Shown one piece after another: positions 33,775 through 43,402 of a DNA stretch of 64,000 nucleotides. The notes beneath the pieces were generated by a model that saw nothing but the letters and a program-made list of their open reading frames with translations, ran no database searches and was not told the DNA's origin. Positions within the stretch are counted from its first letter, which is position 1. Each line of letters opens with the position of its first letter. The stretch comes from CAYSDH01 sp964429805 (lineage in GTDB: Bacteria; Bacteroidota; Bacteroidia; Flavobacteriales_D; JABDKJ01). The stretch spans positions 50,380 through 114,379 of the forward strand of contig CAYSDH010000002.1 of NCBI GenBank assembly GCA_964429805.1. Reading direction: 5' to 3'. The position numbers were made by a program, and so were the translations under genes.

Positions 33775-35820
33775 TTATCCAGCCGTTGCAGTTTTGTTTT
33801 CCGCATCATCACCGCTTTTGTCATCTTCATCAGCACTTGGAATAGGCTTGGTAGACTTAGGCTTCTTCTTTTCGTTGGCGATATGAAGTATCGTGGCCTT
33901 TGTGCTTGTATCTGGTCTATTTCCAAAGATTTTTTCAAGGTCTTCTTTAAAAATCACCTCTTCTTTGACCAATTGAGTCGCAAGCTCAGTGAGCTTGTCT
34001 TTGTTGTCTCTCAAAATGGTCAATGCCCGCTGGTACGACTCTTCCACCATTTGAGACACACGCTCATCAATGGTCTCGGCTGTCTTCTCACTGTATGGTT
34101 TGTTGAAGCTGTCTCGCTGCCCTGATGAGTCGTAGTAACTAATGTTTCCAATCTCGTCATCAAGACCGTACATGGCAACCATGGCATAGGCTTGCTTGGT
34201 CACTTTTTCTAAGTCGCTCAATGCACCTGTTGAGATTTCACCAAAGATGATTTCCTCAGCAGCTCGTCCGCCAAGTGTGGCGCACATCTCGTCAAGCATT
34301 TGCTCGGTGGTCGTAATCTGTCGTTCTTCAGGCAGGTACCATGCCGCACCAAGTGACTGCCCACGTGGCACAATAGTCACCTTGATTAGTGGTGAGGCGT
34401 GCTCCACTAACCAGCTCACTGTGGCGTGGCCAGACTCGTGAAATGCAATGACCTCACGCTCTTTAGGCGAAATGATTTTGTTCTTTTTTTCTAGTCCACC
34501 AACAATGCGGTCAACGGCATCTAGGAAGTCTTGCTTCTGAACTATTTTCTTCTTTTTACGAGCGGCTATCAGCGCGGCTTCGTTGCAAATATTGGCAATG
34601 TCTGCACCTGAAAAACCGGGTGTCTGGCGCGCTAAGAAGTCGCGATCTACCGAGCTGTCTACTTTAATAGGAGCCAGGTGTACTTCAAATATTTCCTTTC
34701 GCTCATTGAGGTCAGGCATATCGACAAATATCTGTCGGTCAAATCGACCGGCTCTCATCAACGCTCGGTCTAAAATGTCTGCTCTGTTGGTCGCAGCAAG
34801 GATGATAACTCCGCTATTTGTACCAAAGCCATCCATTTCAGTAAGCAATTGATTGAGGGTGTTTTCTCGTTCATCATTACTTCCCATGTTGACATTTTTA
34901 CCACGGGCTCTACCTATGGCATCAATCTCATCAATGAAAATAATGGCAGGTGATTTTTCCTTTGCTTGCTTAAATAGGTCACGTACTCGTGATGCTCCAA
35001 CTCCGACAAACATCTCGACAAAGTCAGAACCTGAGAGCGAAAAAAACGGAACCTGCGCCTCTCCAGCAACAGCTTTCGCCAAAAGTGTCTTTCCTGTACC
35101 AGGAGGGCCAATGAGCAGAGCGCCCTTTGGAATTTTCGCACCCAGCTCGGTATATTTTCCGGGGTGCTTCAAGAAGTCTACAATCTCTTGTACTTCTTCT
35201 TTGGCACCTTGAAGACCGGCTACATCTTTAAAAGTGACATCTGTACCTTTTCCTTTTTCAAAAATCTTGGCCTTTGATTTTCCGATGTTAAATATCTGGC
35301 CTCCAGCACCGCCTCCGCTGCTAAGTTTTCTCATCACAAATACCCAAACTGCAATCATTACAGCCAAGAAGAGTATCCACTGCAAAATCTCTGGGCCCCA
35401 TTCTGTCTCTTCTGTTGACGAGTATGACAGGTTATATTTCTCTGACCATTCGTCTAGTTCTTTTTCAAAGTTCTCAGCCGTCATGAACTTGACGATGTAG
35501 TGCGGACCTTTTTCCAAAGATCCTCCGAGCATCGGTTTGTTCACCTCTTCGTTGTGTGGAGGATTCTGCACGGCCTCTTTGGTCAAAGTCACACGCGCAA
35601 ATCGACCATTGACCACTTGTATGTTGTCAACCTGACCAGACTCAACCAATTCTTTGAGATCTCGTTTATTCTTTTCTGGTATTCCTTTTTTATCGCTGAA
35701 TAAACTGAGTGTCAACAGGATTCCTGCAATCACTGCAAATGCCCAGTAAAAGTTGTTTCCCCCGCCTTCTGCAGCTGGTTTACCCTTCACATTTTTTGGT
35801 CCATTCTTCTTTTCTGCCAT
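33775..35820 (-). CDS. ftsH: ATP-dependent zinc metalloprotease FtsH
   Basis: This 681-residue membrane-anchored AAA+ protease removes misfolded membrane proteins and regulatory targets. Transmembrane segments are at about 24-41 and 146-164 with a periplasmic domain between. Walker A GPPGTGKT is at 238-245, pore loop FVGVGASRV at 271-279, Walker B IIFIDEID at 293-300, and the second region of homology near 345-362 (AATNRADILDRALMRAGRFDR). The zinc site HESGH is at 461-465, with the third ligand in the GALSDLEKVT region. The acidic/Lys C-terminal tail of about 35 residues is typical. rsfS lies 8 bases upstream. Confidence 0.97.
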   Translation of the reverse strand: MAEKKNGPKNVKGKPAAEGGGNNFYWAFAVIAGILLTLSLFSDKKGIPEKNKRDLKELVESGQVDNIQVVNGRFARVTLTKEAVQNPPHNEEVNKPMLGGSLEKGPHYIVKFMTAENFEKELDEWSEKYNLSYSSTEETEWGPEILQWILFLAVMIAVWVFVMRKLSSGGGAGGQIFNIGKSKAKIFEKGKGTDVTFKDVAGLQGAKEEVQEIVDFLKHPGKYTELGAKIPKGALLIGPPGTGKTLLAKAVAGEAQVPFFSLSGSDFVEMFVGVGASRVRDLFKQAKEKSPAIIFIDEIDAIGRARGKNVNMGSNDERENTLNQLLTEMDGFGTNSGVIILAATNRADILDRALMRAGRFDRQIFVDMPDLNERKEIFEVHLAPIKVDSSVDRDFLARQTPGFSGADIANICNEAALIAARKKKKIVQKQDFLDAVDRIVGGLEKKNKIISPKEREVIAFHESGHATVSWLVEHASPLIKVTIVPRGQSLGAAWYLPEERQITTTEQMLDEMCATLGGRAAEEIIFGEISTGALSDLEKVTKQAYAMVAMYGLDDEIGNISYYDSSGQRDSFNKPYSEKTAETIDERVSQMVEESYQRALTILRDNKDKLTELATQLVKEEVIFKEDLEKIFGNRPDTSTKATILHIANEKKKPKSTKPIPSADEDDKSGDDAENKTATAG

Positions 35821-35828
35821 TCTCTTCT

Positions 35829-36230
35829 TTAATTAGAGGCTTTTTTTAGCCCCGATTCGTTATCTGAATCATAGCGGGTGACATCTGCATCGCCCCATAA
35901 GTCTTCAAGATTGTAGAAAGCCCTCGTCTCCTTGTAAAATATGTGGACCACTATGTCAACATAATCCAAGAGCACCCATTGAGCATTTCCATATCCTTCA
36001 GATTTCCATGGTGACTCATCGAGTCGTTCTTGGGTGAGCTTTTTAACCTTGTCGGCTATCGCTTCTACCTGGGTATTAGAATTACCGTGGCAGATGACAA
36101 AATGATCACACATGCCGCCAGAGATGTTTCGTAAATCTAGGCTGATGATTTCTTGTCCTTTGACTTCTTCGATTCCATTGATAATGGTATCGAGTAATTC
36201 TTTTCCTACTTCTTTGCTATTTTTATTCAT
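35829..36230 (-). CDS. rsfS: Ribosomal silencing factor RsfS
   Basis: This 133-residue Iojap/RsfS protein binds uL14 on the 50S subunit and blocks subunit joining in starvation. Features are LLDTIINGIEEVKGQEIISLDLR, DHFVICHGNSNTQVEAIADKV, and then WKSEGYGNAQWVLLDYVDIVVHIF, FYNLEDLWGDA, the family core. It is the first gene of the operon rsfS-ftsH-DUF2007-cdsA-psd and is divergent from birA, with a promoter box at 36246-36253. Confidence 0.94.
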   Translation of the reverse strand: MNKNSKEVGKELLDTIINGIEEVKGQEIISLDLRNISGGMCDHFVICHGNSNTQVEAIADKVKKLTQERLDESPWKSEGYGNAQWVLLDYVDIVVHIFYKETRAFYNLEDLWGDADVTRYDSDNESGLKKASN

Positions 36231-36245
36231 TCAGTATAACTCCAA

Positions 36246-36253
36246 CAAAGCTA
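36246..36253 (-). promoter_or_regulatory. -7 promoter element for the rsfS-ftsH operon
   Basis: On the minus strand this reads TAGCTTTG, a full TAnnTTTG match, 16 bases before the rsfS ATG. Confidence 0.5.
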
Positions 36254-36282
36254 CTACATTATAGTCATGCTTAACCCATTAA

Positions 36283-37038
36283 ATGAGCAATTCAAGCAGT
36301 AAACTCCTCGGACGAAATAAAATTGTTCTCGACTTCATTTCGAGTACCAACAATTACATTGCCGATCATCCTGATTTGCACGATTTGGCAGACGGAACAG
36401 CCGTTTTGGCATATCGTCAATCTGCTGGACGCGGACAGCGTGGCAGAGGCTGGCTTTCTACACCTGGAAAAGACCTCACGGTTTCTTTCCTTCTGAGACC
36501 CCAATCCTTGTCTCTACATCACGCTTTTTTGTTTAACAAAGCCATTGCTCTTGGTGTCAGAAAAACGGTAGCAAGATTTGTCACTAATACTGTGAAGATA
36601 AAGTGGCCAAATGATATTCTGATTCAAAGCAGAAAGGTGTCGGGTATTTTGATTGAAATGTCTTGGCTGAAAGATCGTTGCCAATACGCCATAGTAGGAG
36701 TAGGGCTCAATGTGCTGTCTACCGGAATAGGTTTGGGCAACAGGACGTGTTCTTTAATGGAATATGGTTACGCAGAAAAAGAGCTTGACCCAGTGTTTGA
36801 GGCCTTATGCGAAGATATTGAGAGCTATTATAATCGGCTGAATGAAGGCTCTTCTGAAACCATAGAAGCTGAGTACCAAGCACATCTTTTTGGCAGAAAT
36901 GAGATGCTCACTTTTGCGGTGAGCGAGGGAGAGCGCGAGATGAAGATTACGGGTGTCGATGAGTTAGGTCGACTTTGCCTCATGACTGATGAGGGGCCAC
37001 GTAGCTACAACAACGGAGAGATTGGACTATTGATTTAA
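36283..37038 (+). CDS. birA: Biotin--[acetyl-CoA-carboxylase] ligase (single-domain BirA)
   Basis: This 251-residue ligase attaches biotin to the carboxylase carrier protein. Motifs are the biotinyl-AMP loop GRGQRGRGWLS (about residues 49-59), TVKIKWPNDILIQSRKVSGIL and YAIVGVGLNVLS. There is no N-terminal helix-turn-helix, so it should not act as a repressor like E. coli BirA. It is divergent from rsfS, and its stop directly abuts the stop of the convergent flavin-reductase gene. Confidence 0.93.
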   Translation: MSNSSSKLLGRNKIVLDFISSTNNYIADHPDLHDLADGTAVLAYRQSAGRGQRGRGWLSTPGKDLTVSFLLRPQSLSLHHAFLFNKAIALGVRKTVARFVTNTVKIKWPNDILIQSRKVSGILIEMSWLKDRCQYAIVGVGLNVLSTGIGLGNRTCSLMEYGYAEKELDPVFEALCEDIESYYNRLNEGSSETIEAEYQAHLFGRNEMLTFAVSEGEREMKITGVDELGRLCLMTDEGPRSYNNGEIGLLI

Positions 37039-37932
37039 TTAGCCATTAAAGCTCAAGAGAGTCTTCCATGCTTCAGTCACCCTGTGTGACTCAAGATGTA
37101 CTTTAGCTCTTAAGTGCAGTTCTTTTTTCAGCGACTCGCTGTCATCCTCATTATCTAGAAAAAGTTGAGAAAGCTCCATGAGCTTGTAATCATTGACACT
37201 CGTTTCATCAGGCATAGCCTCTTGCATAGCGAGTTGAGCGAGGTCATTTCCAGTTAGAATATTGCTGGTCAACACATCATTGGGAATAGAGGGAAAGCCA
37301 ACTCCTTGTTTCGAAACATCCGCTTTCACTTCAAAAAGTGACGGCCCGTTAGCCCGCACATAATAAGCCTCACCTAAACGACCAATGAGGTCAATTTTTT
37401 CTTGGTCAATAAATCCATTTTCGCCAAGATATTCTTCTCTAATGTGGATTCTCACTACTTCTGCGATTATCATGTTTCCAGCAGCACCTTCTGTTCCCAG
37501 CTCTTTGATTTCAATCACCTTGCATTCCAGTTGCATTGGGGACTCTGACACTCGTGGTACTCTGATTTCATCACTTGCAATACTGCTTAGGCCAGCCATC
37601 TTCAGCTCGCTTACTCCGCTTGGGTATTCAAGACTGGTGAGCACCATTTGATTGAGTAAGGCATGATTGACAATATTGACTGTGCACTCTGGTATTAGTT
37701 TGATGTTTTCTAGGGTATGCTTTGTAGTATTGTCTCTGCCTCTTCGCGCTGGTGAGAATACCAGAATGGGAGGATTACTGCTGAACAAGTTGAAGAAACT
37801 AAATGGCGCCAAATTGACTTGGCCTTCTTCATCTACGGTACTGACCCAAGCGATAGGCCGCGGTCCTATGCCATTTAGCAAATGATGGTGTCTGTCTTTA
37901 ATACCAAGTGACTGCGGGTCTATACTGAGCAT
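37039..37932 (-). CDS. Flavin reductase-like, FMN-binding split-barrel protein
   Basis: This is a 297-residue cytosolic protein. Residues about 15-205 match the flavin reductase-like/flavoredoxin group: LNGIGPRPIAWVSTVDEEGQVNLAPFSFFNLFSSNPPILVF, RDNTTKHTLENI and ECTVNIVNHALLNQMVLTS. The C-terminal 90 residues (LAQLAMQEAMPDETSVNDYKL...) form a helical extension that I recall from Bacteroidota homologues. The physiological partner is unknown. A promoter box is at 37950-37957. The gene converges on birA. Confidence 0.85.
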   Translation of the reverse strand: MLSIDPQSLGIKDRHHHLLNGIGPRPIAWVSTVDEEGQVNLAPFSFFNLFSSNPPILVFSPARRGRDNTTKHTLENIKLIPECTVNIVNHALLNQMVLTSLEYPSGVSELKMAGLSSIASDEIRVPRVSESPMQLECKVIEIKELGTEGAAGNMIIAEVVRIHIREEYLGENGFIDQEKIDLIGRLGEAYYVRANGPSLFEVKADVSKQGVGFPSIPNDVLTSNILTGNDLAQLAMQEAMPDETSVNDYKLMELSQLFLDNEDDSESLKKELHLRAKVHLESHRVTEAWKTLLSFNG

Positions 37933-37949
37933 CGTCCTGTTTTTTTTGT

Positions 37950-37957
37950 CAAAAGTA
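37950..37957 (-). promoter_or_regulatory. -7 promoter element for the flavin reductase gene
   Basis: On the minus strand this reads TACTTTTG, a full TAnnTTTG match, 18 bases before the ATG. Confidence 0.5.
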
Positions 37958-37992
37958 TCCTTAATTGCTCATGCATGAGTGATGAAATGGAG

Positions 37993-38023
37993 TTTGAATT
38001 GGATTCGGAATTACTTAAGTTTA
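37993..38023 (+). promoter_or_regulatory. Probable promoter of the metzincin gene
   Basis: TTTG (37993-37996), 19 bases, then TAAGTTTA (38016-38023, seven of eight consensus positions). It lies 60 bases before the ATG at 38084 and inside the longer frame, which supports the shorter start. Confidence 0.4.
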
Positions 38024-38083
38024 GAGCATCTAGACAGTCAGTTAGAAAGGGCTTTCACATTACTACAGTTAAAACTACTACGT

Positions 38084-41000
38084 ATGATGCTTTACACTAA
38101 ACAAATGCTTTGTGCATTAGCATATTGCTTTGCATGTATATTTTCCATGGCTCAGTCTCATGTTGCATGGACTGATGTTGACGCTAATTCGTTCGCTCAG
38201 CGCGGCCAGAAAATGATCGAGCCTCAGGCTCACCGCTTGGTAGAAGTTGATTTTGAGACATTGAAGAGTGTACTTCAATCAGCACCAACAGAACGCACTC
38301 CTCTCGCAAGTACTCAGCCATTGCAAGTTGAAATTCCGATGCCAAATGGTGAAAACTGGATTTTTGACATGGTCTATTCGCCAATTTACGAAGCAGGCTT
38401 TGCTACTCAGTTTACGGAGGTGAAAACCTTTGCGGGAACCGTAGCAGACCAGCCAGGAGTCTACGGGCGATTTGATTATACGCCACAAGGTTTTCATGGT
38501 ATGATAATGATTGCTGGAGAGACTACCGTATTCATCGACCCATACACTTTTGGGGGAGGAGATGTAAGTCACTACATGTCGTATCAACGGTCAGAGCTTA
38601 TAAATAATAATGCTCCTTTGGCATGTGGAGTCGAGGCATCTCATCAAAGCCCCTCTGATTTTATAGCACCAAGTACGCGCACCCCTTTCGCTTCTTGTGT
38701 AAGGAGAGAATATCGTATCGCGATTTCTGCTTCAGGAGAGTACACAGCCTTTCATGGCGGTACTGTGCCACTCGCTGCTGCCGCTCAGGTTACGACTATG
38801 AACAGGGTAAACGGTGTCTATGAAAGAGACCTTGGAATAAGGATGATAATCATTGCCAATAATGCTGACATCATATACACTGATGGATCTTCTGACCCAT
38901 TTACAGACGGTTCTGCTGGGGCAATGATTAATGAAAACCAGAACAATACTAACTCCGTCATTGGCTCAGCGAATTATGACATCGGACACATATTTTCTAT
39001 TGGTGGTTCTGGATTGGCGGGACTAGGTGTTGTGTGTAACAACAATCAAAAAGCACGCGGAGTAACAGGAATAGCTCAGCCAGTTGGTGATCCGTATGAC
39101 ATAGACTATGTGTCTCATGAAATAGGGCACCAGTTCGGAGGAAATCACACTCAAAACAATTCGTGTAACAGAGTAAGTGACGCAGCTCATGAGCCGGGTT
39201 CAGCGTCAACCATTATGGGTTATGCAGGAATTTGCTCTCCAAATGTTCAGAATAACAGTGATGATCATTTTCATGGGTATAATCTTCAAGAGATGGGCAA
39301 CTTCATAAGCGGAAATGGAGGGACATGTGCCGTAGAAGTAGACCTTGGAAATACTCATCCAGTAATTGCATCAGTGACAACGGGATTGACTATACCAGGC
39401 GGAACTCCGTTTGGAATGACAGTAGTAGCTACTGATGCTGAGTCAGACCCGATGACCTATTGCTGGGAGCAAATTGACCCAGCTGTTGCCACTATGCCAC
39501 CTGTATCAACAGCAACTGGTGGGCCTGCCTTTAGATCTAATTCTCCTATTGCCTCTCCCACTCGTAATTTCCCAAATCTCGCTGATCAGTTAGCAGGAGT
39601 CTCACCTGTGTGGGAAGTGCTTTCTGACGTAGATAGAACATACAACTTTAGAGTAACGATTAGAGATAATGCGCCAGGAGGAAGCTGCTCGGAGTACACG
39701 GATGCTCAGATTTCTGTAGACGGAGACTCTGGCCCGTTTGTAACAACTAATCCTACTGCGGCTGGTGTAGTGTGGTCAGGAGGAGCAACACAAACAGTAA
39801 CATGGGCGGTGGCTGGAACAGATGTTGCGCCAGTAAGTTGCGCCAATGTTAACATCATGCTCTCTACTGATGGTGGGTTGACTTTCCCGATTACCTTGGC
39901 ATCAAATGTTCCTAATGACGGTTCGGCAGACATCATTGCTCCGAATCAAACGACTACAACTGCCCGGGTCAGGGTAGAGTGTTCAGACAATATTTTCTAC
40001 GACATTTCTGACAATGATTTTGAGATTGGTATTCAGCTTGAGGCTCCTTGTCAAGGTGGTTTTGCAGGTATATATCCGTGTAACAAGTACGACCTTGTTA
40101 GTCAAACGGATATCACTAATCTTGGTGGTGCGGCCAATACAGAAGCGAATGACATTTGGGGCTGGACTGATGCGCTAGATGGTAAAGAGTATGCCATTTT
40201 AGGTTTGACAACGGGTACTGCATTTGTCGATATATCAGACCCTACTAATCCTATTCACCTCGGTAATTTGGCCACAAATACTACAAGTAGTCTGTGGAGA
40301 GATATTAAAGTATATTCCGACCATGCCTTTATTGTTTCTGAAGCTGGAGGTCATGGTATGCAGGTCTTTGATTTGACCAAATTGCGAAATGTGCCTTCAC
40401 CACCAGCTACTTTTGCTGCAGATGCTATCTATACAAATTTTGGTAGCGCACACAATATTGTCATCAATGAGCAAAGTGGTTTTGCCTACGCTGTGGGTGC
40501 GGGAACTTTTTCAGGTGGTTTAGACTTTATTGACATTACTAATCCAACGGCACCTGTTGCCGCAGGAGGGTTTGATGGAGATGGCTATACTCATGACGCC
40601 CAGGTTATCATTTATGATGGACCTGACACCGACTACACAGGTAAAGAAATTGCCTTTGCAGCAAATGAAGACACGTTTACAATTGTAGATGTGGATGATA
40701 AAACGGATCCTCAGCAAGTTTCTAGAACGGGTTATGCTGGTTCTTCATACACGCATCAGGGTTGGTTGACAGATGATAGGCAGTACTTCCTTATTAATGA
40801 CGAATTAGATGAATCAAATAATGGCACAAATACCAGAACCTTCATTTGGGACATTGCGGACCTAGATGCTCCGGTGCTCATCGGTTTTCATGAACATGCT
40901 ACTGCAGCCATTGACCATAACTTGTACATAGATGGGGACAAGGTGTACCAAGCCAACTACAGAGCAGGTCTTAGGGTTCTTGATATCTCTGACTTGGCTG

Positions 41001-43237
41001 GTGGGAACATGACTGAGATAGGATATTTTGATGTTTATCCGGCTAATGATGCTGCTCAGTTTAACGGAGCTTGGAGTAGCTACCCGTACTTCGCAAGTGG
41101 TAATATCATCATTAGTTCTATCGAGGAAGGACTCTTTATAGTCGCTCCAAGTCCTCCTGTAATCTGTTCAGAGCCTATAACGCTTAGCTCTTCAAACATT
41201 ACTGATTCTGGTGCAGACATTTCTTGGAATGAAACCGGTTCTGCGAGTGCCTGGGACATTGAGATTGTTGAGACAGGAACCGCGCCTACAGGGACACCAA
41301 CGGTTGATAATCATGGCTCAACGACCTATACTTTTTCAGGGGGTACAGCCAGTACTTCATATGATTTTTATGTGCGTGCGGACTGTGGAGGTTTAGCTGG
41401 TGACGGAGAGAGTTTCTGGGTTGGACCATTTGCGTTTGTGACCTCATTTGAGGCTCCACAAGGAGTCACATGTGCTTCAGGAAATCCTTCTTTCCTTCTC
41501 AATGCCGAGTTTGATCAGCAAGGCTCATGGTCAGGAGATATTTCAACGGTTGTGACTGATTATGGTAACTGGATTGTGGGACATAGCGGAGGTACTTTCT
41601 CTGATGATACTGGGCCAACAGGAGCGCACAGTGGTTCAAATTACATCTATTATGAGGCATCTTCTGATGTTACCAATACTGCAAGCCTAGTGAGTCCTCT
41701 AGTGGACTTGTCTTCTGCCGAAGTGGCGAGCGGGGCTGAGCTATCATTTTTCTTGCATTCGTATGGAATTTCAATCGGAACACTTGAGGTTGGTGTTGGT
41801 ACTTCGTCCTCAGGCCCGTTTACGACAGAATTTACTTTTGCCGGACAATTTCAAACTGCTAATGCGGATGCATGGGTACCCATAGGAATTGACTTGACCA
41901 GTTACATAGGTCAGCAGATTTACATTGAGTTTTCTCATACTGGTGCTGGAGACTATAGAGGAGATTTGTCTGTAGACCAGGTTAGAGTTGAGGCCTGTGG
42001 GACATTCTGTCTTGCTCCATCGACAATTAGTGCTGCTGCTTCTGGCGCAGGGGTTGATATCGCTTGGACAGAAAATGGTTCCTCAACAATGTGGGATTTG
42101 GAAATAATTCCGGCTGGAAACACACCTGCTGGAGTGCCAACTAATGCAGGGATTTCAGACAACCCGTATACGTGGACTGAAGGCATGTATGACACTTCTT
42201 ATGATGTGTACGTGCGTTCTGTGTGTTCGGCCTCCGAATCATCAGCGTGGATTGGTCCATTATCATTCACGACACCTCAAGACTTCTGTTCTGGAGATCA
42301 GTTCACAGATGATGGAGGAGACACTGCTGATTACTCAACAGGGACCACTACGCAGACAATTATTTGTCCAGATGGAGCAGGTCATGTGGAGGTTAACTTC
42401 CTGTCGTTTGATGTAGAAGACCGAACGACAACTGTCTGCTGGGATGAGCTATATGTTTTTGATGGCCCTACTAATCTAGACACTCCTATTACACCATCCA
42501 GCATTGGGGTGGGAGGTAACACCACTGGAGGCTTTTGCTGGGACCCAGTGAATGCGCAAGGCACCGGAGACCTAAGTGGTCAGACGCTCATTTCAACTCA
42601 CGAAAGTGGATGTCTAACTTTTGAGTTTGTATCAGACGCCTCTGTGCCAGAAGCCGGTTGGGTAGCTGATGTGGTCTGTGTAGATAATTGTCCGTGGGAT
42701 CTAAATCCAAATGGGGTGATTGATATCAATGACTTCCTAGAGTTTAATAGCGCATTTGGAACAACATGCAGCGGGTGCCCTGCCGACTTCAATGATGATG
42801 GAGCAGTCAACATCAACGACTTCTTATCATTCAACAGTTCGTATGGTCAGAATTGTGCCGATTTGTTTAGCCCAAATGGCGAGTTGCTGATGAGAAGAAC
42901 TGGTCTAAATCAAGAATTGATGGCAGCCATAGAGAATCAAGGCCTGCTGGTGCATCCTGAAGTAGAAGCCATGATTCAAAAGCTGAAAAGCGAAAACGGC
43001 ATGCTACTCTTCCCGAACCCTAACATCGGTGATGAATTAAACATCAGATTGATCGATGGTTCATTAAGTGCCTCATCTGTGATTACAGTAAGTGATTTAG
43101 TTGGGAAGATTCATTTCAAAGGAAACCCATCGAGTGCAGGTAGCGTCAGGTTTGATACAGCGCTAAGTGCGGGAATGTATATCGTGGAGGTACTTGAAGC
43201 TGGAGAATTGAATTCTGCACGTTTCGTTGTAGAATGA
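38084..43237 (+). CDS. Secreted metzincin (reprolysin-type) protease with LVIVD, MAM-like, CUB-like, dockerin-like and T9SS domains
   Basis: The protein has 1717 residues from ATG 38084, where a signal peptide starts (MMLYTKQMLCALAYCFACIFSMAQS); the frame 35 codons further up lacks one. A propeptide-like region precedes the zinc site HEIGHQFGGNH at residues 345-355, a perfect HExxHxxGxxH, with a Met-turn in STIMGYAGIC. Then follow a beta-sandwich region, an LVIVD/choice-of-anchor B propeller at about 660-1022 (TAFVDISDPTNPIHLGNLA), Fn3-like, MAM-like (about 1126-1306), Fn3-like and CUB-like (about 1400-1535) domains. The Cys-bracketed dockerin-like repeat is at about 1536-1594, then a helical spacer and a T9SS type A domain from about 1640 (LLFPNPNIGDELNIRL). 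The product should be released or surface-attached. It heads a six-gene set of similar proteins. Confidence 0.88.
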   Translation: MMLYTKQMLCALAYCFACIFSMAQSHVAWTDVDANSFAQRGQKMIEPQAHRLVEVDFETLKSVLQSAPTERTPLASTQPLQVEIPMPNGENWIFDMVYSPIYEAGFATQFTEVKTFAGTVADQPGVYGRFDYTPQGFHGMIMIAGETTVFIDPYTFGGGDVSHYMSYQRSELINNNAPLACGVEASHQSPSDFIAPSTRTPFASCVRREYRIAISASGEYTAFHGGTVPLAAAAQVTTMNRVNGVYERDLGIRMIIIANNADIIYTDGSSDPFTDGSAGAMINENQNNTNSVIGSANYDIGHIFSIGGSGLAGLGVVCNNNQKARGVTGIAQPVGDPYDIDYVSHEIGHQFGGNHTQNNSCNRVSDAAHEPGSASTIMGYAGICSPNVQNNSDDHFHGYNLQEMGNFISGNGGTCAVEVDLGNTHPVIASVTTGLTIPGGTPFGMTVVATDAESDPMTYCWEQIDPAVATMPPVSTATGGPAFRSNSPIASPTRNFPNLADQLAGVSPVWEVLSDVDRTYNFRVTIRDNAPGGSCSEYTDAQISVDGDSGPFVTTNPTAAGVVWSGGATQTVTWAVAGTDVAPVSCANVNIMLSTDGGLTFPITLASNVPNDGSADIIAPNQTTTTARVRVECSDNIFYDISDNDFEIGIQLEAPCQGGFAGIYPCNKYDLVSQTDITNLGGAANTEANDIWGWTDALDGKEYAILGLTTGTAFVDISDPTNPIHLGNLATNTTSSLWRDIKVYSDHAFIVSEAGGHGMQVFDLTKLRNVPSPPATFAADAIYTNFGSAHNIVINEQSGFAYAVGAGTFSGGLDFIDITNPTAPVAAGGFDGDGYTHDAQVIIYDGPDTDYTGKEIAFAANEDTFTIVDVDDKTDPQQVSRTGYAGSSYTHQGWLTDDRQYFLINDELDESNNGTNTRTFIWDIADLDAPVLIGFHEHATAAIDHNLYIDGDKVYQANYRAGLRVLDISDLAGGNMTEIGYFDVYPANDAAQFNGAWSSYPYFASGNIIISSIEEGLFIVAPSPPVICSEPITLSSSNITDSGADISWNETGSASAWDIEIVETGTAPTGTPTVDNHGSTTYTFSGGTASTSYDFYVRADCGGLAGDGESFWVGPFAFVTSFEAPQGVTCASGNPSFLLNAEFDQQGSWSGDISTVVTDYGNWIVGHSGGTFSDDTGPTGAHSGSNYIYYEASSDVTNTASLVSPLVDLSSAEVASGAELSFFLHSYGISIGTLEVGVGTSSSGPFTTEFTFAGQFQTANADAWVPIGIDLTSYIGQQIYIEFSHTGAGDYRGDLSVDQVRVEACGTFCLAPSTISAAASGAGVDIAWTENGSSTMWDLEIIPAGNTPAGVPTNAGISDNPYTWTEGMYDTSYDVYVRSVCSASESSAWIGPLSFTTPQDFCSGDQFTDDGGDTADYSTGTTTQTIICPDGAGHVEVNFLSFDVEDRTTTVCWDELYVFDGPTNLDTPITPSSIGVGGNTTGGFCWDPVNAQGTGDLSGQTLISTHESGCLTFEFVSDASVPEAGWVADVVCVDNCPWDLNPNGVIDINDFLEFNSAFGTTCSGCPADFNDDGAVNINDFLSFNSSYGQNCADLFSPNGELLMRRTGLNQELMAAIENQGLLVHPEVEAMIQKLKSENGMLLFPNPNIGDELNIRLIDGSLSASSVITVSDLVGKIHFKGNPSSAGSVRFDTALSAGMYIVEVLEAGELNSARFVVE

Positions 43238-43260
43238 TCTGAACTTAAATATTGTTTCAT

Positions 43261-43287
43261 AAAACGCCCCTTTCTAAGGGGCGTTTT
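43261..43287 (+). terminator. Terminator of the metzincin gene
   Basis: The stem AAAACGCCCC/GGGGCGTTTT with a 7-base loop ends in a T run. Confidence 0.85.
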
Positions 43288-43303
43288 TGTTGCTTATCTT
43301 GTA

Positions 43304-43334
43304 TTGGAAACGGAGGGCCAATTCCTTATCTTTG
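43304..43334 (+). promoter_or_regulatory. Full -33/-7 promoter of the 1557-residue adhesin-like gene
   Basis: TTG (43304-43306), 20 bases, then TATCTTTG (43327-43334) match both consensus elements. The leader is about 60 bases. Confidence 0.6.
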
Positions 43335-43402
43335 ACTCAAAGCGCTGCTTCCGACAGCGACCGTAGAGGTTTAGTATTACATACATTAATCATAACTAGA
43401 AA

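Noticed and set aside
34853..35212. 119-codon plus-strand frame opposite ftsH
   Set aside because: It covers the ftsH Walker region in antisense and shows no independent evidence.
37979..38083. Longer N-terminus for the metzincin protein
   Set aside because: The extra 35 codons contain the promoter-like element and would bury the signal peptide that starts at 38084.
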